The position numbers and the translations under genes were made by a program. Below are positions 1 through 7,855 of a stretch of 45,364 bases of DNA, in pieces. The notes beneath the pieces were generated by a model, which was not told the origin of the DNA, did no database searches, and saw nothing but the letters and a program-made list of their open reading frames with translations. Source of the DNA: a virus; the IMG/VR virus record IMGVR_UViG_3300026097_000039, positions 1 to 45,364 of that record. The stretch is one strand, 5' to 3'. Positions within the stretch are counted from its first letter, which is position 1. Each line of letters opens with the position of its first letter.

Positions 1-183
1 CACTAGATTGGTGGCAATCATAGCACCATCACGCCACATAAAACTGACAATCAGCCATACATAGCCCCCTGCGGCTAGAATCAACGGACCAGCTGGGTAC
101 ATGTCTGGAAAGCCGGCATTAACTACAGTGCCTAAGATTAGAGTTGTTGTGGCAATCCACTTTAGAATTGAATCCAACTTCAT
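1..183 (-). CDS. Small membrane protein, 3' end outside window
   Basis: The first 61 residues are visible; the gene runs off the left edge. Two hydrophobic stretches (about residues 8-24 and 33-50) with a short Gly/Pro turn between them indicate an integral membrane protein. The ATG overlaps the stop of the upstream gene as ATGA, so the two are translationally coupled. I do not recognise a named family. Confidence 0.7.
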   Translation of the reverse strand, partial: MKLDSILKWIATTTLILGTVVNAGFPDMYPAGPLILAAGGYVWLIVSFMWRDGAMIATNLV

Positions 184-533
184 TTTATCAAATAATACTC
201 TGTTTGTTGCTGATCTGTGAGCGTAGCGTACACTTCTACCATAGGATTAAACATACTCATTTTGGTTACTATACGTGTGTTCAAAGAAATTTTATTGTCA
301 AGAATCCAACAACCAATACGATTGTGTTCTAACCAGTCGGCTATTACCATGTTTGCAATAAGATCGGGCTCGTCTGTGTCGCCTATCTTGAATTCATATA
401 CAAGGACGTTTTTACCACCAGCTGACGGCTCGCCCAAATCCAAATATGTTGACAAAGCAAAAATATCCTGTAAGTACCATAGGCCACAGTAGTTGCCTAC
501 GATAGTAAGCATAACATCCAGTGAGTGCACCAA
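180..533 (-). CDS. Conserved phage protein, start uncertain
   Basis: The last ~78 residues (from about KNVLVYEFKIGDTDEPDL) read like a real soluble protein. The first ~40 residues lie inside the upstream membrane-protein gene in another frame and look like shadow translation. No ATG, GTG or TTG occurs near the point where the convincing protein begins (about 413), so either the long overlap is real, the start is non-canonical, or ribosomes shift frame at the end of the upstream gene. Function unknown. Confidence 0.6.
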   Translation of the reverse strand: MVHSLDVMLTIVGNYCGLWYLQDIFALSTYLDLGEPSAGGKNVLVYEFKIGDTDEPDLIANMVIADWLEHNRIGCWILDNKISLNTRIVTKMSMFNPMVEVYATLTDQQQTEYYLIK

Positions 534-696
534 TTAAAAATCCTGGATATACAAATCTCATGTCAGGATCATATGCATAAAGTGCAAGGTACATACTAGC
601 ACTCACTGTAAAAACAAAACTTACTATTTCGTTGTAAAAAGCAATTCTGTCACTGCGGTAGCTGTTGATCCAAAATTGCTTGACGTTTTCGATCAC
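412..696 (-). CDS. Small integral membrane protein
   Basis: A 94-residue protein with a polar N-terminus followed by three hydrophobic segments (about residues 24-44, 49-64 and 70-88), ending in Trp-Trp. It probably sits in the host inner membrane. The start overlaps the stop of the dsbA-like gene by ATGA, so it belongs to the same transcription unit. It resembles small membrane proteins carried by marine T4-like phages; function unknown. Confidence 0.75.
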   Translation of the reverse strand: MIENVKQFWINSYRSDRIAFYNEIVSFVFTVSASMYLALYAYDPDMRFVYPGFLIGALTGCYAYYRRQLLWPMVLTGYFCFVNIFGFGRAVSWW

Positions 697-956
697 TGTA
701 GTTTGCCAGTGGTATCAAGAATGGTCTCTAGTAAATCATATTCTTCGCTGTGTTGCCCAAAGTTTCCCTTGTGAGCCACACGAATGGCTTTTTTTAGCAC
801 ACTTGGCTTGATTTCCATTTCTTCTGCAATTGCTTTGATGGTGTCGTTTAAACCTTCGTTGAGCATGTCGACTTCTTGCATCACGTTCATGCCTTCGTTG
901 ATAATTTGTACAAGTTTTTGCACTTCTGCCGGGTTGAATACTTTTCCTGAACTCAT
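693..956 (-). CDS. dsbA: DsbA-like double-stranded DNA-binding protein
   Basis: An 87-residue helical protein with the layout of T4 DsbA: an N-terminal amphipathic coiled coil (about residues 8-45), then a basic turn (KPSVLKKAIRVAHKG, about 52-66) and an acidic C-terminus. In T4, DsbA binds dsDNA and aids late transcription. A sigma70-type promoter lies directly upstream. The family call rests on length, composition and the conserved helix-basic patch, so it is good but not certain. Confidence 0.75.
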   Translation of the reverse strand: MSSGKVFNPAEVQKLVQIINEGMNVMQEVDMLNEGLNDTIKAIAEEMEIKPSVLKKAIRVAHKGNFGQHSEEYDLLETILDTTGKLQ

Positions 957-982
957 AGAGACCTCTTGTTATATCTAATGTT

Positions 983-1011
983 ATTGTATAGGATCAAAGA
1001 TAGTTTGTCAA
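983..1011 (-). promoter_or_regulatory. Sigma70-type promoter for the dsbA-like gene
   Basis: On the minus strand TTGACA (1006-1011), 17-bp spacer, TACAAT (983-988). The -35 abuts the stop codon of the upstream gene. It should be read by unmodified host polymerase early in infection. Confidence 0.75.
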
Positions 1012-2052
1012 TTAATTTTTTGGATTAAATTGGAACAACATTTCCTGTGGCTTGTCTGTGGTAATAATGGCTGGATTTTTACGAAAAACCTGTATCTGTT
1101 CCAAGTCATCTGCATTCTTGATTACACCCATGGCATTGTCTGCAAAACTAATGGCTGCTAGAACCTGCCATTCGCCGCCCATGTCTGAGTTTTTATACCA
1201 GTCAAAGTTGTCTTTGATGTAGGCTTTGCGAACAAGATTTGGATCTGCATTGTTTTTGGAAAATTCTTGAATGCTTCTGCTAGCAGAGTTTCCAAAAATT
1301 TCACCAAACACTGCTTCACCTATCTCCTTGCGATCAGCAGGAGTAATACCTTCTACTGAATTTACCAGTTGAACAAATGTTTCAACATTCATGCTTTTTT
1401 GTTTGTTGAGAAATTCGGCCACAGGTGCAGCCAACTTTTCAAACCCTGATAGTATCTGTACCATGCGACTTCTACTGGGCAGTTGTCCAGTTTCGCCAAA
1501 TCGGCCGCCGCCGCCGCCTTTCTTTTCGCTGGTGGCTGCTTTGACTTCAACAGGTGTATCTCCAACTGTTACATCGCCTTTGCCTTGTATGCTGATGTCC
1601 GAACTTAGAATAGCAAGTGCATGTTCCGCAGGCCCTTTCATTTTTTGCCCAACACCATAGCTTTTCAGATGTTCAAACACAGCTCTGTTAATTGGGTCGC
1701 CATAGGTCAATTGGTCGATGGTATAGCTGCCTGGAGTAATTAGCAGTTTGGCATTGATTACACGGTTGTTTTCTAGGTTTTCCAAGAATTTTAACTTTTG
1801 CGGATAGCTGAGATTAGAATCTGCAATCTTTGCTGCAATACGACGAATTTCTGCGACTGCATACTCGTCTTTGAGCACTTCTGGCAATACCTCGCCGAAT
1901 CGACTGGTTATGTTGTTTTTGTTCAATACTGTATAGATTTTATCCAGCAAGTCTCTGTCTTGTTCGGCCTGCAGGCGCTTGACAATCAACTGCTTTAGTT
2001 CTTTGTCTGCAATTTCTTCTTGGTATTCTCGGACAATTTGTGTAATTTTCAT
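1012..2052 (-). CDS. PD-(D/E)XK nuclease-like phage protein
   Basis: A 346-residue protein. A helical N-terminal third is followed by a motif at about residues 160-175, GDVTVGDTPVEVKAA, in which Asp is followed by Glu-x-Lys as in PD-(D/E)XK nuclease folds, then a Gly-rich run and GRFGETGQ. Nuclease activity is inferred from this motif only. The N-terminus (MKITQIVRE) resembles the leaders of several other proteins here that may be packaged in the head. An NNTAAATA element ends four bases before the ATG. Confidence 0.7.
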   Translation of the reverse strand: MKITQIVREYQEEIADKELKQLIVKRLQAEQDRDLLDKIYTVLNKNNITSRFGEVLPEVLKDEYAVAEIRRIAAKIADSNLSYPQKLKFLENLENNRVINAKLLITPGSYTIDQLTYGDPINRAVFEHLKSYGVGQKMKGPAEHALAILSSDISIQGKGDVTVGDTPVEVKAATSEKKGGGGGRFGETGQLPSRSRMVQILSGFEKLAAPVAEFLNKQKSMNVETFVQLVNSVEGITPADRKEIGEAVFGEIFGNSASRSIQEFSKNNADPNLVRKAYIKDNFDWYKNSDMGGEWQVLAAISFADNAMGVIKNADDLEQIQVFRKNPAIITTDKPQEMLFQFNPKN

Positions 2053-2056
2053 ATTG

Positions 2057-2063
2057 TATTTAG
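2057..2063 (-). promoter_or_regulatory. T4-type late promoter element CTAAATA
   Basis: CTAAATA on the minus strand, four bases before the ATG at 2052, overlapping the stop codon of the upstream gene. If used, the transcript would start at or next to the AUG. Confidence 0.45.
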
Positions 2064-2353
2064 TTGATGATTTTTTCTATTATCAACAGCACTAAGTCGT
2101 CTGTGCCTTTGATTATTCTATGGTGCGTGCCGCTGTCAATTAGGTATATTTTGTTGTGTACAAACGGTTCAGGCAATTGGTTATCGTACTGCAATTGCCA
2201 ATTGTTACCTTTGATTACTTGCACTGTTCTATCAAACTGATCTGTATGCCATTCCAGCCGATCTTCGTTGACGTCTTTGTCAAACACTCTAACAAATATT
2301 CTTTTGCTAGATGTTTGCCAAGCAACAGTGTCTGTGTAAGGTGTTACCACCAA
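2060..2353 (-). CDS. Small cupin-like protein
   Basis: A 97-residue, beta-rich protein. The spacing of H36xD, a mid-protein VIKGNNWQLQYD and the terminal DSGTHHRIIKGTDDLVLLII recalls the two cupin motifs of small phage cupin-fold proteins. A bound metal or ligand is possible but not shown. It overlaps the upstream gene by 10 bp. The family assignment is tentative. Confidence 0.6.
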   Translation of the reverse strand: MVVTPYTDTVAWQTSSKRIFVRVFDKDVNEDRLEWHTDQFDRTVQVIKGNNWQLQYDNQLPEPFVHNKIYLIDSGTHHRIIKGTDDLVLLIIEKIIN

Positions 2354-2940
2354 CGACCTCCGCCTTTGAGCCCCAAAGACTTGGCATATCGTGGCAATCT
2401 ACAAGCCCAGTAGCCTGCTTTGGTTTTGTCTTTTTTCTTTTCGCAGTTGTGTCTGGCTGCAAAGCTTTTACGAGCTTCTGGATCTTGTAATTTAACAGAG
2501 AGATTGCCACCGCCACCTTCTGCACCAAATTCTACTTTGTTAACATTGCCTGATTTGGGATTTTTAACATACACGTAGAATTTTTTACTGCCGCCGCGTT
2601 TGGGTTTGTTGAGCTCTACATCTCTGCCTTGATATTCAGCTTCTTTGATCACATGTTCATGTTCTTCGATTGGAAAGTCTAATGGTACATCGCCGACACC
2701 CTCTACAAATGCCCATTCGCCAATGTCTGTGTGTTCTATCAGTTCACGATCGAACCAGTGATTCAATTCTAATTCACCGTTGTTGTACTGTTGTCGTGCT
2801 TCGCGAAACAGTTCAAAATATGCGTCACTGCCCATGCGAAACATGTTTTCATGCAGATATACGCTGTTGTCAATGTGGAAATCAAGTGCTTCGCGAGCAC
2901 GTGACTCGCGAGGCTTGTTGTTTAAATTTTTTGCTTTCAT
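2344..2940 (-). CDS. Conserved phage protein with basic Cys-containing C-terminal module
   Basis: A 198-residue protein. Residues 1-100 are acidic with no recognised domain. Residues ~115-198 form a lysine-rich module (KKFYVYVKNP..., SFAARHNCEKKKDKTKAGYW, CRLPRYAKSLGLKGG) of a kind I associate with C-termini of diverse marine T4-like phage proteins. The two Cys and clustered basic residues suggest nucleic-acid or metal binding, which is inference. CTAAATACTTGC precedes the ATG; the identical 12 bases precede the gene starting at 8368. Confidence 0.7.
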   Translation of the reverse strand: MKAKNLNNKPRESRAREALDFHIDNSVYLHENMFRMGSDAYFELFREARQQYNNGELELNHWFDRELIEHTDIGEWAFVEGVGDVPLDFPIEEHEHVIKEAEYQGRDVELNKPKRGGSKKFYVYVKNPKSGNVNKVEFGAEGGGGNLSVKLQDPEARKSFAARHNCEKKKDKTKAGYWACRLPRYAKSLGLKGGGRWW

Positions 2941-2945
2941 GCAAG

Positions 2946-2952
2946 TATTTAG
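2946..2952 (-). promoter_or_regulatory. Late promoter element CTAAATA, five bases from ATG
   Basis: CTAAATA followed by CTTGC and then the ATG at 2940. The 15-base string CTAAATACTTGCATG is repeated exactly at 8366-8380. With T4 late spacing the RNA would start at the AUG. Confidence 0.6.
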
Positions 2953-2958
2953 TTGTGT

Positions 2959-3723
2959 TTAAATACCAGCGGCTTTCTTACAATTGAGTATGTATGCACT
3001 CATGTTGTGGTCCATAAGACCGTCAAAAGGTTTAAATTTACTCCATGCACTGACTATACCTGCCAATCTGTCTATGATTTCCTGCCATTTATTGTACTTG
3101 ACAAGAACCCCATACCGATTGAAGTACATCAATTCACCATGATGGCAATAGAACAACAGTGCTGGTGGCACTCGTGTAACAATATCATTGTTGTTGACAT
3201 AACGATAGTGCGAGAATGTGCAGTTTTCTACAAACTTTCTGTTTCCTGCTCTAGGACTACCGTATGTGTACAAACAATCAATGTGGCACTCGTCCTGTAG
3301 TTTACTGGCTGCAATTGTGGCCATGGCTGCACCCAAGCTGTGCCCTGTTATAAAAAACTTTTCAACGTCACTGTCAAACACATGCTTTTGCATGGCTGAC
3401 ATCACATCGTTCCAAATGTCTAATACCTCATTTTGGAATCCGTCGTGCACCCAACCGCTTGCTTCTGCGTCATCTGGCAATGCATTCAAATCTGCTGCTA
3501 AATCGTTCCACTGATCTGGTTCTGTACCCCTGAAGCTGAGTACCATCACGTTGTCTTGTTTTGAGAGGTAACCTTGTGCGCCACCTTTGTTGAAAAATTC
3601 TAAAACTTCAAATCCAATGCCTTCAAAAGGATTGTTTGTGCCGTTGTAATCTTCGTATGTCTTTCCTGCTATAACCGCGCAGACATAACCCACATATGCG
3701 GGATTGTTAAAATCTTGTTTCAT
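2959..3723 (-). CDS. Class 3 lipase (alpha/beta hydrolase)
   Basis: A 254-residue protein with the lipase class 3 plan: SFRGTEP near residue 65 (oxyanion strand), GHSLGA with the nucleophilic Ser at about 126-131, Asp in NNNDIVTRVPP at about 179 and His in DHNMSAYI at about 239. The triad appears complete, so it should hydrolyse acylglycerols or phospholipids. No signal peptide is seen, so it would act in the cytoplasm or as a virion or lysis component. It is transcribed from a clear late promoter with RBS GAGGG, which argues for a role late in infection. Confidence 0.88.
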   Translation of the reverse strand: MKQDFNNPAYVGYVCAVIAGKTYEDYNGTNNPFEGIGFEVLEFFNKGGAQGYLSKQDNVMVLSFRGTEPDQWNDLAADLNALPDDAEASGWVHDGFQNEVLDIWNDVMSAMQKHVFDSDVEKFFITGHSLGAAMATIAASKLQDECHIDCLYTYGSPRAGNRKFVENCTFSHYRYVNNNDIVTRVPPALLFYCHHGELMYFNRYGVLVKYNKWQEIIDRLAGIVSAWSKFKPFDGLMDHNMSAYILNCKKAAGI

Positions 3724-3756
3724 TTTTGACCCTCTAACCTTGTCTTTCGACAGTAA

Positions 3757-3764
3757 TATTTATC
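3757..3764 (-). promoter_or_regulatory. Late promoter GATAAATA for the lipase
   Basis: GATAAATA about 34 bases upstream of the lipase ATG, leaving room for an untranslated leader with a GAGGG ribosome site. It lies just beyond the stop of the preceding small gene. Confidence 0.75.
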
Positions 3765-3769
3765 GGGTA

Positions 3770-3934
3770 CTAGGTTGTTTTAGAGGACATAGCTGTGTTT
3801 TTATCACACAACAGGCACACACACTTTTTGCAGATCACATAAGTAAACCTGCCAATTTCACGACCGTTTACAGTTTTCTGCAAAGCTTGCATGCAATGAG
3901 AAGGATTTTTGCATTTAGAACAAGTTGTTTTCAT
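3770..3934 (-). CDS. Small zinc-ribbon protein (54 aa)
   Basis: An ORF starting with ATG overlapping the upstream stop as ATGA. It has CSKC near residues 5-8, a single Cys near 14, CKKC near 35-38 and two further Cys (C-x-x-C) at about 40-43, the pattern of a small zinc ribbon. The rest is basic. Such proteins often bind nucleic acid or another protein; the partner is unknown. Confidence 0.65.
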   Translation of the reverse strand: MKTTCSKCKNPSHCMQALQKTVNGREIGRFTYVICKKCVCLLCDKNTAMSSKTT

Positions 3935-4242
3935 TTGTTTTTGACGTTTTTAGCCTTTCCGCGACGATCTGGATTTGGATCTTTTCTGCGTTTTCTGCGA
4001 ACTGCTCTGGCAATACCAGCTTTGCCATCCTTTTTACCATCTCCGTCTGCGTCCGCGTTTCGCAAGCTAGCGGCTTTGCTCTTGCTCAAACACTTGGGCT
4101 TGGCATTGCCTTTGGTATCCCCGCACTTGCCGATTCGCTCGCCTTTGCTGTTGTAAGCATCCCAGCCTCCGCCACCTGCGCCACCTTTTTTGCCTTTGCC
4201 GAACCAATCCTTTAAACTTTCAGAAATTTCAGCGATCCGCAT
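3931..4242 (-). CDS. Basic Cys/Gly/Lys-rich phage protein, putative head-packaged
   Basis: A 103-residue protein starting at the ATG in a TAATG overlap with the upstream stop (an ATG 15 bases earlier lies inside that gene). N-terminal leader MRIAEISE, a Gly/Lys-rich linker, then a module WDAYNSKGERIGKCG...KPKCLSKSKA and a strongly basic tail (AVRRKRRKDPNPDRRGKA). Two conserved Cys and the basic tail suggest DNA binding. The leader ends in a hydrophobic-x-Glu site typical of prohead protease targets. Function is inferred only. Confidence 0.7.
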   Translation of the reverse strand: MRIAEISESLKDWFGKGKKGGAGGGGWDAYNSKGERIGKCGDTKGNAKPKCLSKSKAASLRNADADGDGKKDGKAGIARAVRRKRRKDPNPDRRGKAKNVKNK

Positions 4243-4649
4243 TATTCTTTGTCCCAACTAAGGCTGGTTTCGTCTGTGTCAATAGGACCACCAGCCGCCC
4301 AAGTTCGACAGGTCCTTGCACTGTGACACTTGAATTTGTGCATCCAGCAGTAGCCCAAGTATCCATCTTCGTCTTCTAGCTCGCCCGGCATACATTCTAG
4401 CATTCTTGGGCTGATATCAAATGCCGCACAGTTTGAACAAAGACTGGCTTTTGCGGCTTCTTCTGTGGTATTCCAGTGTTCTGCTATGTCTTTCCAGTAA
4501 TCACCGGGCACATCAACGTTTAGAGGGCCGTACTGTATGTGATCAGCACGAATAGCGGCATCACGGTTTTTAGTGTTGAGTTCCAAGTCTTGTGTTGCCA
4601 GTGGACAATTTTTTTCAATTGCTTCTAGTACGTTGATCAAGTCTCTCAT
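4242..4649 (-). CDS. Cys-rich conserved phage protein, putative metal-binding
   Basis: A 135-residue protein with about nine Cys, including CSNC (about 72-75), GYCWMHKFKCHS and RTCRTW near the C-terminus. The spacing suggests a bound metal or iron-sulfur cluster. It begins MRDLINVLE, fitting the leader pattern of its neighbours. It overlaps the next gene as TAATG and the previous one by four bases. It resembles a conserved but unnamed marine T4-like phage family. Confidence 0.7.
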   Translation of the reverse strand: MRDLINVLEAIEKNCPLATQDLELNTKNRDAAIRADHIQYGPLNVDVPGDYWKDIAEHWNTTEEAAKASLCSNCAAFDISPRMLECMPGELEDEDGYLGYCWMHKFKCHSARTCRTWAAGGPIDTDETSLSWDKE

Positions 4650-5212
4650 TTCTTCTTGCTCTTGTTGCCCCAGTTTTTAGCACCCACTTTGCGACATTGT
4701 ACTAGTGCTCCACTTGCATATGCACTTGGCCACACTTTATAGCGACTTTTGACTTTGTGATAACAAGCATCTTTTTCGCCAGCTGCTTCGTCAAACTGCT
4801 CTTCAGTGATAGTTTCGACACTTTCTTCCAGGCCAAATTCTCTTGGATCGGGCCATGAATCACGTTTGCCTTTATAGTAGTCGTTTACAGCTTGATACCA
4901 TGCTTCTTTGTCGTTTATTTTGTATCCGGCAATCTTTTCAAAGTCTTTGACTAACTTTTCTCTAGCACTAGATTTAGCTTCACTTACTGGATCTATTGTA
5001 GCAAATACTTGTGTCTTCTTGTTGTATTTTTGTTGGATAGTAGATGCGGCCCGGTTGGCAGATTGTTGGTTGCCGAATACTTTCCACTTTTTTCCATCAA
5101 TGTGCACAGCATAGTTATTCATGTTGCTTTGGTCGGGTTCGTCGTATGCACGATAGTCACTACCTGGACCTTTGCCGCCGTTGTATTGTTCGGTGAATTC
5201 ATTTGCTTTCAT
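4646..5212 (-). CDS. Putative head-packaged protein with CYHKVKSRYKVW module
   Basis: A 188-residue protein. Leader MKANEFTE is followed by a Gly/Asp-rich segment, a region with a GKKWKVFGNQ element that reads like a small alpha-beta domain, an acidic helical stretch, and a C-terminal module ACYHKVKSRYKVWPSAYA...VQCRKVGAKNW ending in KSKKK. I associate that basic two-Cys module with the ends of several marine T4-like phage proteins. DNA binding is inferred. Confidence 0.72.
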   Translation of the reverse strand: MKANEFTEQYNGGKGPGSDYRAYDEPDQSNMNNYAVHIDGKKWKVFGNQQSANRAASTIQQKYNKKTQVFATIDPVSEAKSSAREKLVKDFEKIAGYKINDKEAWYQAVNDYYKGKRDSWPDPREFGLEESVETITEEQFDEAAGEKDACYHKVKSRYKVWPSAYASGALVQCRKVGAKNWGNKSKKK

Positions 5213-5216
5213 GTTA

Positions 5217-5483
5217 TTATCCTAAAATCATTTGCTCTAATCGTGCTATTCTGGCCTCTAGTTGTGCAATCTTTTGATCTTTGTCGTCAGTTGGCTGTGT
5301 ATCAACTTTTTGTGGCGGTGTTGCAGGAACCTCAGCAGGAACACTTTCGTTGAGTTTGCCGAGTATGTCTTTCATTGCGGCTTTTTCGGCACTCAACGAT
5401 CCTGGTGTAGGTGCAGCTGATTCGTCTGAGTCTGTTTGGCCTTCCATTCTCTGAAGGATTTTCAACATTTCTGGGTCGTGCAT
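5217..5483 (-). CDS. Small acidic protein with C-terminal coiled coil
   Basis: An 88-residue protein: a short N-terminal helix, a long Pro/Thr/Ala/Ser-rich disordered middle, and a C-terminal heptad segment (DQKIAQLEARIARLEQMIL, about 68-87) that should oligomerise. A late promoter and an AAGGAT ribosome site lie upstream. It starts a minus-strand late operon running to the lipase side. Function unknown. Confidence 0.7.
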   Translation of the reverse strand: MHDPEMLKILQRMEGQTDSDESAAPTPGSLSAEKAAMKDILGKLNESVPAEVPATPPQKVDTQPTDDKDQKIAQLEARIARLEQMILG

Positions 5484-5502
5484 GGTTTTTGATCCTTTTG
5501 TC

Positions 5503-5510
5503 TATTTATG
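5503..5510 (-). promoter_or_regulatory. Late promoter CATAAATA
   Basis: CATAAATA on the minus strand, about 20 bases before the ATG at 5483. Its TAA is the stop codon of the upstream gene. Confidence 0.7.
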
Positions 5511-6675
5511 ATAAAAATTCTTCTATTCTAGTACCTGTAATCTCTCGCATATTTTGCTGAAAAAACAAATGTCTATTGTGTCTTAGTTTTTCAATTATTG
5601 CAGGTGTGATTTCAACGTCTTGTTTGCAATTATCAACAATAGTTTTTAGTCGCTGTGCTCTGTTGTATTCGTTGTCGTAGCTTTCGTCAAACAATTCCGG
5701 GAAGGTTTCGTAACCTCTGCTTTGCAAATAAGACAGCGTGCCTGCAGTGCCAAATATTTGAAAAGGATGGCCAATAGCAATAGGTTTGTAGGTCTTTTCT
5801 GTAAAAAACAACATGTAGTCCATGGTGTGTGTTTCCGACACCAAGCTGAATTTGGTTTTATAGTAGAGCTCTAGGGGACTCAAAAACGTGTGTTGTTTGT
5901 ACAAGTCCGAATAAAAGTTTTGTATAAAATCCAAAAAGTTGTTGTAATTGCTGTTGTCATAATTAAAACGGTCAAACAATTGTTGATCGGCAATATGCTT
6001 TTGGTGTTGCCACAAGCAACTTACTATATTGCTATCCAACAGGTTATCTTTGTGCAGATAGTACAAACAAGCTTGTTTGTTTGGTCTAACCAGTGCATTT
6101 AGATTAATAAAATTGTGTTGTTTTGGCGTACAAATATAGGTGTTCAAACTTTCAAGAATAGACGGTGTTTCCTTGTATTCTATTCTATCGTAGTGTATCA
6201 TTTCCCATATTTCTACACTACACACATGCATTTCTGAAAAATAACTGTGCTCAAACTTTTTGTGGTTGTGTTCGCCATTTAAATCTCCTGTGATAAAACA
6301 TATTTTGTCAGCAGGAATTTGCATCTTGCTGAGAATGTTATAAAAGTTATTCCATGCATCATCAAGCCACCAGTAGGAGTTTGCTTCTGTGGCTTGATAC
6401 AGCAACAATTTTGTGTCTTCTCTTTGCAAATAATCAATGTAATGCTGTGGTAAGTTTAAAAAATCCTTGAAACTATGAGGGTTGTAAAGATTTAGGCAAC
6501 AATAATTTTTGTTGTGTTTTTTTGGCTCTGTGGACTTTGAAAAAACTACACCGCACTTGTGCAACAGCCATTCAACAGTCCAATTCCAGTATTGATCGTT
6601 GCCGCTGAACGTTCGCTCTTTTTGGTTGTAGCAGCTTGTGTCGAGTGTTTGGTTTGGGTAAACAAGGTTAACCAT
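5506..6675 (-). CDS. Putative glycosyltransferase-like protein (TEKTYKPI type)
   Basis: A 389-residue protein. The recognisable part is the C-terminal third: LVSET, FFTEKTYKPIAIGHPFQIFG, then a Gly-x-LSYLQSRGYETF and FDESYD. The same string of motifs occurs in the gene at 12239-13465, so the two are paralogous. The TEK...PF motif followed by a conserved Asp-rich element recalls the acceptor or sugar-nucleotide site of fucosyltransferase-like GT-B enzymes, but this is tentative. It starts head-to-head with a radical SAM gene within a palindrome. Confidence 0.6.
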   Translation of the reverse strand: MVNLVYPNQTLDTSCYNQKERTFSGNDQYWNWTVEWLLHKCGVVFSKSTEPKKHNKNYCCLNLYNPHSFKDFLNLPQHYIDYLQREDTKLLLYQATEANSYWWLDDAWNNFYNILSKMQIPADKICFITGDLNGEHNHKKFEHSYFSEMHVCSVEIWEMIHYDRIEYKETPSILESLNTYICTPKQHNFINLNALVRPNKQACLYYLHKDNLLDSNIVSCLWQHQKHIADQQLFDRFNYDNSNYNNFLDFIQNFYSDLYKQHTFLSPLELYYKTKFSLVSETHTMDYMLFFTEKTYKPIAIGHPFQIFGTAGTLSYLQSRGYETFPELFDESYDNEYNRAQRLKTIVDNCKQDVEITPAIIEKLRHNRHLFFQQNMREITGTRIEEFLS

Positions 6676-6689
6676 AAATATATTTATGG
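6672..6689. promoter_or_regulatory. Palindromic divergent late promoter overlapping both start codons
   Basis: CCATAAATATATTTATGG is a perfect 18-bp palindrome. It carries CATAAATA on each strand and, five bases after it on each strand, the ATG of the divergent genes at 6675 (minus) and 6686 (plus). Both transcripts would start at the AUG. Confidence 0.6.
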
Positions 6690-7855
6690 GCTTTTATTGT
6701 GCATTAGCAAACTATGGTATTACAATAGATAACGATGATACTTTGATGCCCTGCTGTCAGTACAATCTAAATAAAAGCCAATTGCCCAAGCTATCGCACC
6801 GTCAAGCAGCCGACTTTGAAAAAACAGTTAGGCCTCAAATTATCAAAGATCTAGAGCAAGGTGTGCTTCATGCGGGCTGTGATGTTTGCTGGCATCAGGA
6901 AAAAATCAGCGGCAAAAGTTTGCGCACAGACTCAAACAAATTCTACACAGATGATCCTCGTGGCATAGTTGACATGGAAGTAAGACTGGGCAATGTGTGC
7001 AATTTAAAATGTCCAATGTGTGGTCCTTATGCTAGCAGTTTGTGGTATGCAGAAATGTCTAAACATCGAGATCAGTTTATGGAAAACAATTACTATCGAT
7101 TGATTGACAAAAAAGATCCTGTCGACAGTCAGTACAAACCAGATCGAGATTATTACACCAGCAAATGGTATGATGAACAAACTGTGTTTGAATTTGTAGA
7201 TTTGCGTTTGCATAATTTGCGCAAATTAAACATCAGCGGAGGCGAGCCGTTTATGTCTGATACCATGCGGTCTATTCTTCAAACACTGTCAGCTCGACAA
7301 GATCTGCATCCTGATTTTACAATTCAAATCAACACCAACGGCACTGTACTTGATCAAACACACATAGAGTTGTTGCAAAAAATAAAATACAGAGTGAGAA
7401 TTTGCATAAGCCTGGAAGGTGTTGGCAAACACAATGACTACCTAAGACATCCTTCAAACTGGCAGGACATTGACAAAAATATCAAAATTTTATGCGGAAT
7501 TCGCGACAAACGTATAGAGAAAAATTTTAGTGTGACATCTCAGCACACCGTTCAGCCAGCAAGCGTGTACAGTTTTTTACCATTGGCAGAGTATTGCTAT
7601 CAAATGCGTATTCCTATGGTACTGAGTCCCGTGTACAACAGTAAAATGGATCTGTCTGCTATAAATCAAGATGAAAAAAATAAGGTAAAAAACATACACT
7701 GTGATACATGCGACCAAGATACATTGGAACGCTTCAAAAGGATAATAAGAAAAATCAATCCTAAAGAACAGTCAAGAAAATCCTACAAAAAATACATTGG
7801 GTTTTTGGATAAAATTAGAAACACCAACTATGAAAGCTTGTTTGGTCCTTTGTGA
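6686..7855 (+). CDS. Radical SAM protein, twitch/SPASM-like
   Basis: A 389-residue protein. The 4Fe-4S-SAM motif CxxxCxxC is at about Cys105, 109 and 112 (GNVCNLKCPMCGP), followed by NISGGEPF (GGE motif for SAM) and INTNGT. Extra Cys pairs occur at the N-terminus (MPCCQYN, CDVCW) and C-terminus (CDTCDQ), which may bind an auxiliary cluster. The substrate is unknown. It is one of only four plus-strand genes; its 3' end overlaps the convergent neighbour by 28 bp. Confidence 0.85.
   Translation: MGFYCALANYGITIDNDDTLMPCCQYNLNKSQLPKLSHRQAADFEKTVRPQIIKDLEQGVLHAGCDVCWHQEKISGKSLRTDSNKFYTDDPRGIVDMEVRLGNVCNLKCPMCGPYASSLWYAEMSKHRDQFMENNYYRLIDKKDPVDSQYKPDRDYYTSKWYDEQTVFEFVDLRLHNLRKLNISGGEPFMSDTMRSILQTLSARQDLHPDFTIQINTNGTVLDQTHIELLQKIKYRVRICISLEGVGKHNDYLRHPSNWQDIDKNIKILCGIRDKRIEKNFSVTSQHTVQPASVYSFLPLAEYCYQMRIPMVLSPVYNSKMDLSAINQDEKNKVKNIHCDTCDQDTLERFKRIIRKINPKEQSRKSYKKYIGFLDKIRNTNYESLFGPL

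Noticed and set aside
3704-4156. Plus-strand 150-residue reading frame
   Set aside because: It lies opposite three well supported minus-strand genes and has low-complexity composition; shadow of the minus-strand coding.
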